From assembly GCA_039613835.1 (NCBI GenBank), contig CP154827.1, positions 1,838,001 to 1,902,000 of the forward strand: a stretch of 64,000 nucleotides of DNA, in the 5' to 3' direction. A program made the translations under genes and the position numbers. The notes beneath the pieces were generated by a model. That model worked only from the letters and a program-made list of their open reading frames with translations, did not search any database and was not told where the DNA came from. Below are positions 29,667 through 38,020 of this stretch, in pieces (positions within the stretch are counted from its first letter, which is position 1; each line of letters begins with the position of its first letter). The stretch comes from Acetobacteraceae bacterium (GTDB lineage: Bacteria; Pseudomonadota; Alphaproteobacteria; Acetobacterales; Acetobacteraceae).

Positions 29667-30784
29667 GTGCTGATAACTAATGTAGAAGTTGAGAAATTCA
29701 TGGGTAGAGAAAACCCCCTTGAATATCAACTTCAATTCCGATTTAAACATCTTAACGGGTCGAAACGGATCAGGAAAAACAAAAATTTTAAAGATCGTTT
29801 GGCGCTTGATTAGTGGCAATATAGAAACCGCTATAGAAGAGGTATCCTTTGATCGAGTCAAAGTTATAACCACTAAAAACGAAATTTTATTATATAAAAA
29901 GAAATATCAGACATTAAAATTAGAAGTAAAAAAATTAAAAAGCTTGGAAAAGGTACACAAATTCTATTTTGATGTCGACGACGGTCCTTTTCCTTCGAGA
30001 GAAATGTTCATAAAATTGGAAATGTTCACGAGGAATAGTGGTTCAATTTTTTTCCTACTTTTCGTCGGATTGAAGGGGGGTTTTAGCATTCGAAGTCGCT
30101 CGAATTTTCGTTCAACGCGGCCCAGACGTTTTCTCAAAATGAATTCGATTGAGGAAGCTCTCAATTCATTATCGAACGCATTGTCCAATAACGAACATGA
30201 GTTTATCGCCACCATATCGACCTCCGACATAGTGGAGATGCTGCTGCAAAAATATACCAATTTGACAGACGAGGTGAAAAAATCTCAAAACGCGATGTCA
30301 ACGGAAATAATTTCTAGTATTAAAGATTATCAAAGAAAAAAAATGATAAGGAATCAGCAGAAAATTGTTAGAAGAGATTCGTAGAAAAATTGAATATGTT
30401 GAAAGTATTGGAAAGGATACGTTGAAGACGTTGACCGCCTTCGAATATATATTGAGGAAATTATTTCGATATAAATGTATTGCGGTCGGCGACCTAAAAT
30501 TTGGAGACGCGGCGGGGGTTATTAATTCCGACTCTCTATCGGCGGGGGAAAAGCAAATGCTAAGTTTCATTTCCTACAACGGCATCCATAGCAATATACC
30601 AATATTCATAGATGAGCCAGGACTAAGTCTTCACGTTGATTGGCAGCGTTCTTTATTTACATTGATGAATTCTCAAAATACAAAAAATCAATTTATCATT
30701 TCTACTTACTATCATTTTATTTATACAAAATTTCCAGATAAAGAGATTTCTTTAATAGACGATAGAGGAGAAGGAGAGCGATAA
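29667..30784 (+). pseudogene. AAA/ABC-type ATPase of a defence pair, two frameshifts
   Basis: GTG 29667, with the ribosome-binding site GAGGAGG, starts ITNVEVEKFMG. A shift near 29710 leads into PLNINFNSDLNILTGRNG, with Walker A GRNGSGKTK. A second shift at about 30365 leads to LSAGEKQML (ABC signature) and IPIFIDEPGLSLHVDWQ (Walker B with Glu) and a stop at 30784. This is the SMC/OLD-like ATPase layout seen in phage-defence ATPases such as AriA. The gene is very AT-rich. A broken DUF4435 gene follows at once, which supports an AriA/AriB-like pair. Confidence 0.75.
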
Positions 30785-30785
30785 A

Positions 30786-31523
30786 ATGTGAAGAGCGGAG
30801 GTTACAGTAGAGTATATCATATCTACAATAAATCATCATGATACACACAACATAATAGCTGAAGGTAAAGATTATCTTATCTTCATGAGAAGAATAGAAG
30901 ATGAATTAACTGAATTCAATTTATCTTTCTTTCCTGTGGGAGTAAGAAAAAACTTCTGAAAATATACGATGAGAAGTTTAAAATCGTTAATAAAAATAAG
31001 ATACTGTTTTTTACGATAAAGATCAATGGATATACACGTGTTTGCCAAGTAAGTATATATCGGACGATCTGAAGTTCACTGATGGCTACTCAATTGAAAA
31101 CGATTTTTAAAGAGATGGTAAATTAGAGGATTTATTATATTATTCAGAAAAAAACCTACCAAGAAAATTTTTTTCATTTTTACTCAATGGTATGCATTTT
31201 CTTTATCACCAATACTTGATGGTCTCCCTGGTAATATATCCACGCATCCAGAAAAGATAATAGGTAAGCAAGAAGCGTCAAAATTTATTAATGAATTAAC
31301 ATCAAAAGAAGATTACCCAAGAAATCTATTTCTCCGCATCCACGGTGAATATGATAAATTCCTTAGAGGAAAATCTCTTATGCAATTACTTGTAATGACA
31401 CTGTCGTCGAAGTCGAGAAAAGCTAAACATAGTCACTATTCGTCGTTGGATTTGGCGTCTAGTTCCAAAGGGCCGTTTTTCTCGGAAGTGGTATCGTGGA
31501 TACGAGAGAGGTTGAGCAAATAA
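30786..31523 (+). pseudogene. DUF4435 (TOPRIM-like, AriB-type) protein, heavily decayed
   Basis: Pieces of a DUF4435 protein appear in changing frames: NIIAEGKDYLIFMRRIEDEL (acidic TOPRIM-like start), FFPVGVRKN, then LLKIYDEKF, ILFFYDKDQWIYTCLP, FTDGYSIEND and a last segment LRGKSLMQLLVMTLSSKSRK ending SWIRERLSK at 31523. Several stops (for example in YSIENDF followed by TAA) and shifts interrupt it. DUF4435 next to an AAA ATPase is the PARIS arrangement, but other DUF4435 pairs exist. Too short and broken for the ORF calls to show. Confidence 0.65.
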
Positions 31524-31675
31524 ATGCTCGCGTGGCATGGACCTTATCTGAAATCCATAAGTTTTTTATCGAAGTATGCGCCGCCATAAATAAAAACCGC
31601 CATACGCCATGCTACGAAAAAGTGATCAAGAATTTTGCAAAAAACCTAATGGTTAGGGGACCGAGAAGCGAATAA
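31524..31675 (+). other. Coding-like remnant after the DUF4435 gene
   Basis: An open frame passing through this stretch reads ARVAWTLSEIHKFFIEVCAA and YEKVIKNFAKNLMVRG, ending at TAA 31673-31675. It has protein-like composition but I do not recognise it. It may be the displaced C-terminus of the DUF4435 gene or part of a third gene of the cassette. GC content returns to the chromosomal level shortly after. Confidence 0.35.
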
Positions 31676-31828
31676 GCTCTGCTTCGCAACTGACAAAGCG
31701 AGAATTTTCATTTGTCGATCAAATGTGCAATGATTGCCCTAAAATGCTTCTGCCTGACGCGACGACCAAAACGCTAACTTATTTGCGCCTGATGACAAAT
31801 GTTGCCAATACAATCTTATTGAGTGTCC

Positions 31829-31857
31829 TTGCATTCCAAAACGCGGACTCCTATAAT
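31829..31857 (+). promoter_or_regulatory. Sigma-70-type promoter of the Rrf2 gene
   Basis: TTGCAT (31829-31834), a 17-bp spacer, and a perfect TATAAT (31852-31857). The -10 box ends six bases before the ATG at 31864, so transcription should start at or next to that ATG, giving a leaderless mRNA. Confidence 0.6.
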
Positions 31858-31863
31858 CCGCGT
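31841..31863. promoter_or_regulatory. Palindromic operator overlapping the -10 box
   Basis: ACGCGGA (31841-31847) and TCCGCGT (31857-31863) form a perfect 7-bp inverted repeat with a 9-bp spacer that contains most of the TATAAT. A dimeric regulator bound here would block RNA polymerase. Self-repression by the Rrf2 protein encoded next is the natural inference. Confidence 0.55.
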
Positions 31864-32406
31864 ATGTCACTTTACGGCGCGAGCACTGAATATGTCCTGC
31901 ACAGCCTCCTCTGGCTGGTGGATCACCCCGAGCCTGTCAGCAGTCTTGACCTGGCGGAATTGCAGGGCATTCCGGCGGCTTTCATGGCGAAGTTGCTGCC
32001 CAAGTTAGAGAAGGCGGGGCTCCTGCGTGCGTCTGAGGGGTTGCGAGGTGGGTATCAGCTTGCGAAACCCGCCGAGGCGATTTCCGTGCTGGCCGTCATT
32101 GACGCGGTGGAGGGCGAGAAGAGTCTTTTCAATTGTCAGGAAATTCGCGGTCGCTGCGCCTTGTTTGACGATCGTCCGTCCTCATGGGCGACGCAGGGCG
32201 TTTGTGCGATCCACCATGTGATGCTGCGTGCGGAGCAGGCCCTGCGGCAGGAGCTGGTGCAGACATCTCTTGCGGCGCTTGCGACATCCGTTCGGGACAA
32301 AGCTCCGCCGTCATTTCTGGAAGCCGCACAATCCTGGTTTGCGGAACGGGCGCAGACCCGTCGCACCAGCAAAGTCAGGCAGCAAAGACGGTCAGCCCTT
32401 CGTTGA
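31864..32406 (+). CDS. Rrf2 family transcriptional regulator
   Basis: Small winged-helix regulator, 180 residues from ATG 31864 (MSLYGASTEYVLHSLLWL). The typical recognition region is LDLAELQGIPAAFMAKLLPK followed by LEKAGLLRASEGLRGGYQLA. Cysteines at about 91, 98 and 114 (NCQEIRGRC, VCAIHH) match the spacing zone where IscR/NsrR-type members bind Fe-S clusters, though spacing differs from IscR. A longer in-frame start at 31723 is possible but adds a non-family N-terminus and covers the promoter. It probably controls the cupin and epimerase genes that follow. Confidence 0.88.
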   Translation: MSLYGASTEYVLHSLLWLVDHPEPVSSLDLAELQGIPAAFMAKLLPKLEKAGLLRASEGLRGGYQLAKPAEAISVLAVIDAVEGEKSLFNCQEIRGRCALFDDRPSSWATQGVCAIHHVMLRAEQALRQELVQTSLAALATSVRDKAPPSFLEAAQSWFAERAQTRRTSKVRQQRRSALR

Positions 32407-32433
32407 CTGCCCCACAAAATAAGAAGGTTGAAT

Positions 32434-32826
32434 ATGCGTAAATTCATAGCTCTCGGCGCTATAGCCGCCAGCTTCTGGGTTCCGGCCCTTCATGCGGAGA
32501 CGAAAGTCTCCCCCCCCCTCATCACCCGAGACCTGCAGGGCATTCCGGGTAAGGAAGGGGCGATGCTGACGGTGGATTATCCGCCTGGCGGTTCGGACCT
32601 GGTGCATCGTCATCATGCCTCCGTCTTCATCTATGTGCTGAAAGGGAGCGTCGTGATGCAGGTCAAAGGTCATGCGCCGGTGACGCTCAAAGCGGGTCAG
32701 AGCTTCTTTGAAGGGCCGGATGATGTCCATATCGTCGGGTGCAATGCCAGCCAGATCGCGCCAGCGCGCTTCATCGCGTTTTTCGTCAAAGATAAGACGG
32801 CCCCTTATGTCATGCCGGCGCATTAA
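32434..32826 (+). CDS. Secreted cupin-domain protein
   Basis: This 130-residue protein has a signal peptide (KFIALGAIAASFWVPALHA) followed by a single cupin barrel. Metal-binding residues are in VHRHHASVFIYVLKGSV (first cupin motif) and FFEGPDDVHIVGCNAS (second). ATG 32434 is preferred over the in-frame TTG at 32428 because AAGAAGG lies at the right distance. It follows the Rrf2 gene by 27 bp and is probably in the same operon. The substrate is unknown. Confidence 0.85.
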   Translation: MRKFIALGAIAASFWVPALHAETKVSPPLITRDLQGIPGKEGAMLTVDYPPGGSDLVHRHHASVFIYVLKGSVVMQVKGHAPVTLKAGQSFFEGPDDVHIVGCNASQIAPARFIAFFVKDKTAPYVMPAH

Positions 32827-32842
32827 AACAGGACATCGCACC

Positions 32843-33741
32843 ATGAAAATTTTCGTTGCCGGCGCCAGTGGCGCTTTGGGGCGTCCGCTTATCACGCAAT
32901 TGCGCGCGGCGGGGCATGAGGTCTGGGGCATGGCCCAACGCCCCGAGAGCCTCGCGGCGTTGGAAAAGCTCGACGCGCAGGGCGTCAGAGGTGACGCGCT
33001 TGACCGTGAGTCGGTGTTCACGCTCATGGCGCAGATTCGCCCGGAGGTGGTGATTGACCAGCTTACCTTCCTCCCTGCCAGCCCCTTCGACCCGCCCAAG
33101 CGCCTCCCGGCTGACCGCAAATTACGCCTGGAAGGGGGCGGGCATGTCTTCGCGGCGGCGCAGGCTCATGGCGTGCAGCGGTACATTCAGCAATCCTGCG
33201 GGTTTTACCTGGAGGGCGGCGACGGTCTGGCGACAGAAGCCTCACCCCTCAAAATCAACGCCCCCGGCACGATCAGCGATAGCGCCCGCATGTATGCTTC
33301 TCTGGAAGAACGGGCTCTGAATGTGTCCCTCATGGAGGGTGTGGCGCTGCGCTATGGGTTCTTTTACGGGCCGGGCACTTGGTATTGGCCGGACGGGGCT
33401 TTCAGCCAGCATGTGGCGCGGGGCGAAGTGGCGTTAGCTGGGGAAGGGCGGGGCGTATTCTCCTTTATCCACGTCGATGACGCCGCCCAGGCCACCGTCG
33501 CCGCCTTAACCGCACCGACCGGAACTTATAATGTGGTGGATGGCGAACCAACGAAAATCACCGATTGCTCCCCGCCTACGCCCAATGGGTCCAGGCCCCA
33601 CCCCGCCTCGACACGCAGGAAGCGTTGAAGCTGTTGGGGGAGGAAGGCGTGTATTACCAAAACGCTCTCTCCGGCGCACGCAACCGGAAAGCCGTGGAGG
33701 TGCTGGGCCTGCGGCCGCGACGGTTGGTTTGGTTGAGGTGA
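32843..33741 (+). pseudogene. NAD-dependent epimerase/dehydratase family protein, 3' frameshift
   Basis: Extended SDR-type protein with the NAD(P)-binding loop VAGASGALGRPLITQL at the N-terminus, a YIQQSCGFYL segment and RYGFFYGPGTWYWP. The open frame ends at 33628 with an unrelated tail. After about 33567 the +1 frame carries WLPAYAQWVQAPPPRLDTQE, ending RPRRLVWLR at 33741, which completes a normal length of about 298 residues. Restoring one G in GATTGCTC repairs it. The damage affects only the last 60 residues. Its neighbours are an Rrf2 regulator and a cupin. Confidence 0.8.
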
Positions 33742-34041
33742 GGTGTATGGGTGACGGGGAGGGGACGGCATCCGCCTAAGATAGGGTTTCACTGTATGGT
33801 GACTCCCAGGAGATTTCCGCCCTTGCAGTGATCACGCGGATGTGAATATTTTTTCGAGTCCGGATCGACCTCAGCGAAGCTAGGGTAACCGCGGGCTGAC
33901 GCCAAAACGTCGATCCTGACCGACCCTCTCCATGCCACCCTTATAAATTTACTGTTGACGAAAAAGCATTATTACTGTCAATGCAGCGCCTAAATCTGGC
34001 GCAACTTGCTTTGAGGCAAGTCATAGACAAGAAGGGCGCTT
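33742..34041. other. Intergenic gap before the restriction locus
   Basis: About 300 bp with no supported gene. It contains AT-rich stretches and a short inverted repeat, TTGAC (33955-33959) with GTCAA. AAGAAGGG at 34029-34036 looks like the ribosome-binding site for the hsdM remnant. No promoter could be assigned confidently. Confidence 0.5.
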
Positions 34042-34561
34042 ATAAGTCAACAATTATCCAAAAACACAATCAATAAGGCATTGTGGAACATCTGCAATAC
34101 CTTCAGGGGGACGATCAGCCCGGACGCTTATCGCGACTATGTATTGACGATGTTATTCCTTAAATACATTTCAGATGTCTGGCTGGACCACTATGAAGAA
34201 ATTAAAAACAAATTTAGTAATGACGAAGAACTGATCGACATGTATGTGCGGGAGGAGCGCTTTGTTCTGCCGCATGGGGCCAGCTTTACGCGCTTTATGA
34301 GCAGCGTCACAATCCGGGAAATGGGGAACGGATCGATAAGGCGCTGCACGCTATTGAGGAAAATAATGGCACGAAGCTCAGAGATGCCGGGAAAAGCGTC
34401 TTTCAGGATATCAGCTTCAATTCCGACCGTCTTGGCGATGAAAAGCAGAAAAATACTATTTTGCGCCATGACGACGACATCAGAAATTATGAATTTTTGG
34501 GGAAGGAGGCGATAGGCGCCACCTCGTCCTACGCCAGAATAAGCCTGATGTCGCACCCATG
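34042..34561 (+). pseudogene. Type I restriction methylase (HsdM) remnant with lost start, frameshift and internal deletion
   Basis: The N-terminal HsdM domain reads SQQLSKNTINKALWNICN, FRGTISPDAYRDYVLTMLF and LKYISDVWLDHYEEIKNKF. The expected ATG before SQQ is ATA (34042-34044), just after a good ribosome-binding site. A shift at about 34289 moves the frame to YALYEQRHNPGNGERID and FQDISFNSDRLGDEKQKN. Next comes a jump to YEFLGKEAIGATSSYA, which in intact HsdM lies after the SAM motif. About 90 residues containing motif I are gone. It ends at 34561, overlapping the second hsdM. Confidence 0.75.
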
Positions 34562-36400
34562 AATCATCAGGCTCTTTCCTCCTTCATCTGGTTCGTCGCT
34601 AATTTATTGCGTGGGGACTATAAACAGTCCGAATATGGACGGGTCATCCTTCCTTTTACAGTCTTGCGCCGTCTGGATTGCGTGTTGCAAAAGACTAAAC
34701 CGGCAGTTCTGGCGGAATTCAAAGACAGGACCGAAGCCGGAATGCGCGATCCCTCGCACTTCTTAAGGGCGAAGGCCGGCCAATCCTTCTTCAACACGTC
34801 GCCACTCGATCTTGAAAAGCTGTTGGGCGATCAGGATCACATCCGGCAAAACCTCTATAATTACATCCAGGCCTTCTCCGACAGTGCGGGGGATATATTT
34901 GAGAGCTTTGATTTTTACGTCCAGATAGAGCGTCTCGCCAAATCAGATCTGTTATATCTGGTGACGGAGAAATTCACCAAAATCGACCTTCATCCTGATA
35001 CCGTCGATAATGCCCAGATGGGGTTGGTGTTTGAAGAGCTGATCCGCAAATTCTCGGAGATCTCGAATGAAACGGCCGGGGAGCACTTCACCCCGCGTGA
35101 AGTGATCCGCCTCATGGTCAATCTCATCTTCATCGAAGATGATGATGAGATTGAGCTCCGGCAAAGCGATCGTCCGCACGGTTTACGACCCGACAGCAGA
35201 CACGGGCGGTATGCTCACCGAGGCTGAGGCGTTTCTGCGGCAACATAATCCGAAAGCACGCCTGACAATGTTTGGTCAGAAGCTTAATCCGGAATCCTAC
35301 GCCATCTGTAAGGCGGACATACTCATCAAAGGCCAGGAAATTGGCAACATCATCGCCGGGAATACCCTGTCTGACGATGGGCACGAGGGTAAGAGATTCG
35401 ATTACATGCTCTCCAACCCGCCCTTCGGCGTAGAGTGGAAGAAGGTCGAGAAAATCATCCGCAAGGAGCATCAGCAGAAAGGCTTCGATGGTCGCTTCGG
35501 CCCCGGCCTGCCGCGCGTGTCAGATGGGTCCATGCTTTTCCTCCTGCATCTCATCAGCAAGATGCGCCCTGCAAGAGATGGTGGAAGCCGCTTCGGAATT
35601 GTCCTGAATGGCTCACCCTTATTCACCGGTGGTGCAGGGTCAGGCGAGTCCGAGATCCGGCGATATGTGCTGGAAAATGACCTGGTCGAAGCCATTATCG
35701 GCCTCCCGACGGATATGTTCTATAATACCGGCATCGCCACTTATGTGTGGATCCTCTCTAATAAAAAGCCGGAACGGCGCAAAGGCCTGGTGCAGCTGAT
35801 CAACGCGTCGCGCCACTGGCAGAAGATGCGCAAGAGCCTCGGTAGCAAGCGCAAGGAAATGAGTGACGCGCAGATTGATGACGTCACCACCTTGTTCGGC
35901 GCTTTTGTCGAGGCTGAAGAGGCGACCGTTCTGGATGCTGAGGGCAGGGAGGTCAGCTCTTCCATCGTGCGAGAAGGCGAGGCCGCGCCAGATGCACCGG
36001 ATGGCAGAAAGGTGAAGCGGAGGTCAATTTCCCGCATTTTCCAAAATCGGGATTTCGGCTTCACGACCGTGACGGTTGAACGCCCGCTGCGTGATGAGCA
36101 CGGTGACATCGTACTAGGTGTCAAAGGTAAGCAGAAAGGGGAAAAGCAGCCCGACACGTCATTGCGGGATACGGAGAACATTCCATTTCCGAAGATATCG
36201 GCGCTTATTTCGCCCGTGAGGTTTTGCCGCACGCGCCCGATGCGTGGATCGACGAGGCACGGAGCAAAGTAGGCTACGAAATACCGTTCAACCGACATTT
36301 TTATGTGTTCGAACCCCCGCGCGACTTGCATGAAATTGACGAGGAACTGAAAGCGGTTGCCGCCAACATCATGACTATGCTGGGGGAGCTGGTGGAATGA
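34559..36400 (+). pseudogene. hsdM: Type I restriction-modification methylase subunit, two frameshifts and altered SAM motif
   Basis: Second, nearly full-length HsdM (N6-adenine methylase). The N-terminus has YKQSEYGRVILPFTVLRRLD and the catalytic motif is NPPFGVEW. Motif I reads [10 protein letters not shown] where the family has DPTxGTGGML, so a SAM-binding glycine is Asp. A frameshift at about 35140-35165 separates the N-terminal domain from the catalytic part. Another at about 36186 displaces the C-terminus ([20 protein letters not shown], in the frame ending at TGA 36400). That stop overlaps hsdS in an ATGA. Confidence 0.85.
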
Positions 36401-37068
36401 GATTGCCGACTTATCCGCAGCATAAGGAGAGCGGTGTTGAGTGGCTGGGCAAGATGCCGGCGCATTGGGAGGTCAAACCCCTCTGGGCTCTCTTTAGACG
36501 AAAAAAGAAGACGGGTTATTCCGAAGAGCAATTATTGTCCGTTTATCGAGATTTCGGCGTAGTTTTGAAGGAGAGCCGAGGCGGCAATTATAACAGGCCA
36601 TTGGATGATTTAGGATCTTATCAATTGGTTCAGGCCAACGATCTGATGATAAATAAGATGAAAGCATGGCAAGGTTTCGTTGCCATATCTGGTTACCGCG
36701 GAATCGTTAGCCCCGCTTACTTCGTTTTTGAGTCAAAACACAAAGAAAACTCTCGTTTCCTGCATTACCTGATGCGCTCGGTAAAATACGTGGCTGAATA
36801 TCTTTCGAGTTCGAAAGGCGTTAGGCCTAATCAATGGGACTTGAAACCTCAATACCATTCGCGGATGCCAATTTTACTTCCTCCGAGAACAGAGCAAACC
36901 GCCATCGCGGCTTTCCTCAATCGGGAAACCGGGAAAATTGATGCGCTGGTCGCGAAGCAGAAAAAGCTTTCTGAACTCCTCAAGGAACGCCGCAGCGCCC
37001 TCATAGCTGCCGCCGTCACAGGTAAAATCGACGTTCGTAACGCGCTTTCTGAAAAGCAGGCTGCGTGA
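36397..37068 (+). CDS. hsdS: Half-size type I specificity subunit (single target-recognition domain)
   Basis: Intact 223-residue protein. HsdS proteins usually have about 400 residues with two target-recognition domains and two conserved helical regions. Here there is one of each: [20 protein letters not shown], a TRD of about 130 residues, then [19 protein letters not shown] and the coiled-coil-like [20 protein letters not shown]. It stops where the second half would begin. Half-HsdS proteins can dimerise and recognise palindromic bipartite sites, or this may be a truncation. ATGA and GTGA overlaps join it to hsdM and the next gene. Confidence 0.85.
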   Translation: MRLPTYPQHKESGVEWLGKMPAHWEVKPLWALFRRKKKTGYSEEQLLSVYRDFGVVLKESRGGNYNRPLDDLGSYQLVQANDLMINKMKAWQGFVAISGYRGIVSPAYFVFESKHKENSRFLHYLMRSVKYVAEYLSSSKGVRPNQWDLKPQYHSRMPILLPPRTEQTAIAAFLNRETGKIDALVAKQKKLSELLKERRSALIAAAVTGKIDVRNALSEKQAA

Positions 37069-38000
37069 CCGACATCCAGCTTTTCCGCCTTTCCAACGCC
37101 GTGGCGGCTGAGTTGTCCAGTCGGGCCGCGAAGCTGGAGCGCGCATTACAGACTTTGCTTGAGGCCAATATGGCAGTCTGCCTCGGTGTGCGCTTTCTTG
37201 CCAGCGAATATAAAACCGGCAAAACGCATAAGGGGCGCATCGACTCTCTTGGACTGGATGAAAATGGCTGCCCGGTCATCATCGAATATAAACGACACAA
37301 TAATGAGAATGTCATCAATCAAGGGCTTTTCTATTTGGATTGGCTTTTAGACCATCGAGCCGAGTTTCGTTGGCTCGTCATAGAAAAACTGGGCAAGGAC
37401 GCTGCCGACCAGATAGAGTGGATAGGGACACGCCTCATTTGCATTGCCGCTGACTTTACGCGCTATGATCAGTATGCCGTTCAACAAATCCCGCGAAATA
37501 TTGAACTGCTGCGTTACAAGTTGTTCGATGAAGAATTGCTGTTGCTAGAACTTATCAATTCCCAAACTGTGCCCGATGCCACTTCTTCAAAGGAGACGAC
37601 TTCCAAGTCTGCATCAGGCGCACCGCATAGCTTGACGTTGAATGGCAAGGACAGATCTGTCGAAGAATGGCTCGAGATGGGCTCCGACGCGTTTCGGGGG
37701 CTTTACGCGCAGACTGTCAGCTATCTTAACAGCCTCGGTGATGACGTTCAGGAAAAGCACCTCAAACTCTACACGGCCTTCAGGCGCCTGAAAAATTTCG
37801 CCTGCATTGTAATCCAGGCGCATCGTCTTTTGATCACGCGGTCGATTGATCCGGCTTCCGTCACTTTGGGGGAGGGTTTCAGCCGGGACGTGACCCATGT
37901 TGGACATTGGGGCACCGGAAATCTGGAAATAACCATCCGAACGCTTGAAGATCTGGAGCGGGCCAAACCTCTCCTCGAGTGCGGCTATCGCGAGAGCTGA
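37065..38000 (+). CDS. PD-(D/E)XK nuclease-like protein with C-terminal DUF5655
   Basis: Intact 311-residue protein inside the type I locus, starting at GTG 37065 and overlapping the hsdS stop. The N-terminal half has the restriction-nuclease fold signature GRIDSLGLDENGCPVIIEYK: an Asp, then E-x-K on the next strand, followed by a helix NVINQGLFYLDWLL. Residues about 170-185 form a Ser/Thr-rich linker. The C-terminal part (HLKLYTAFRRLKNFACIVI, VTHVGHWGTGNLEITIRT) fits DUF5655. Such genes recur beside hsdS/hsdR; the role is unproven. The frame is undamaged while its neighbours are broken. Confidence 0.75.
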   Translation: MTDIQLFRLSNAVAAELSSRAAKLERALQTLLEANMAVCLGVRFLASEYKTGKTHKGRIDSLGLDENGCPVIIEYKRHNNENVINQGLFYLDWLLDHRAEFRWLVIEKLGKDAADQIEWIGTRLICIAADFTRYDQYAVQQIPRNIELLRYKLFDEELLLLELINSQTVPDATSSKETTSKSASGAPHSLTLNGKDRSVEEWLEMGSDAFRGLYAQTVSYLNSLGDDVQEKHLKLYTAFRRLKNFACIVIQAHRLLITRSIDPASVTLGEGFSRDVTHVGHWGTGNLEITIRTLEDLERAKPLLECGYRES

Positions 38001-38020
38001 GTTGAACCGGACGTCACCGG

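Noticed and set aside
29667..31675. Retron or abortive-infection reverse transcriptase in the AT-rich island
   Set aside because: No reverse-transcriptase motif (such as xxDD) was found in any frame; the visible motifs are ATPase and DUF4435.
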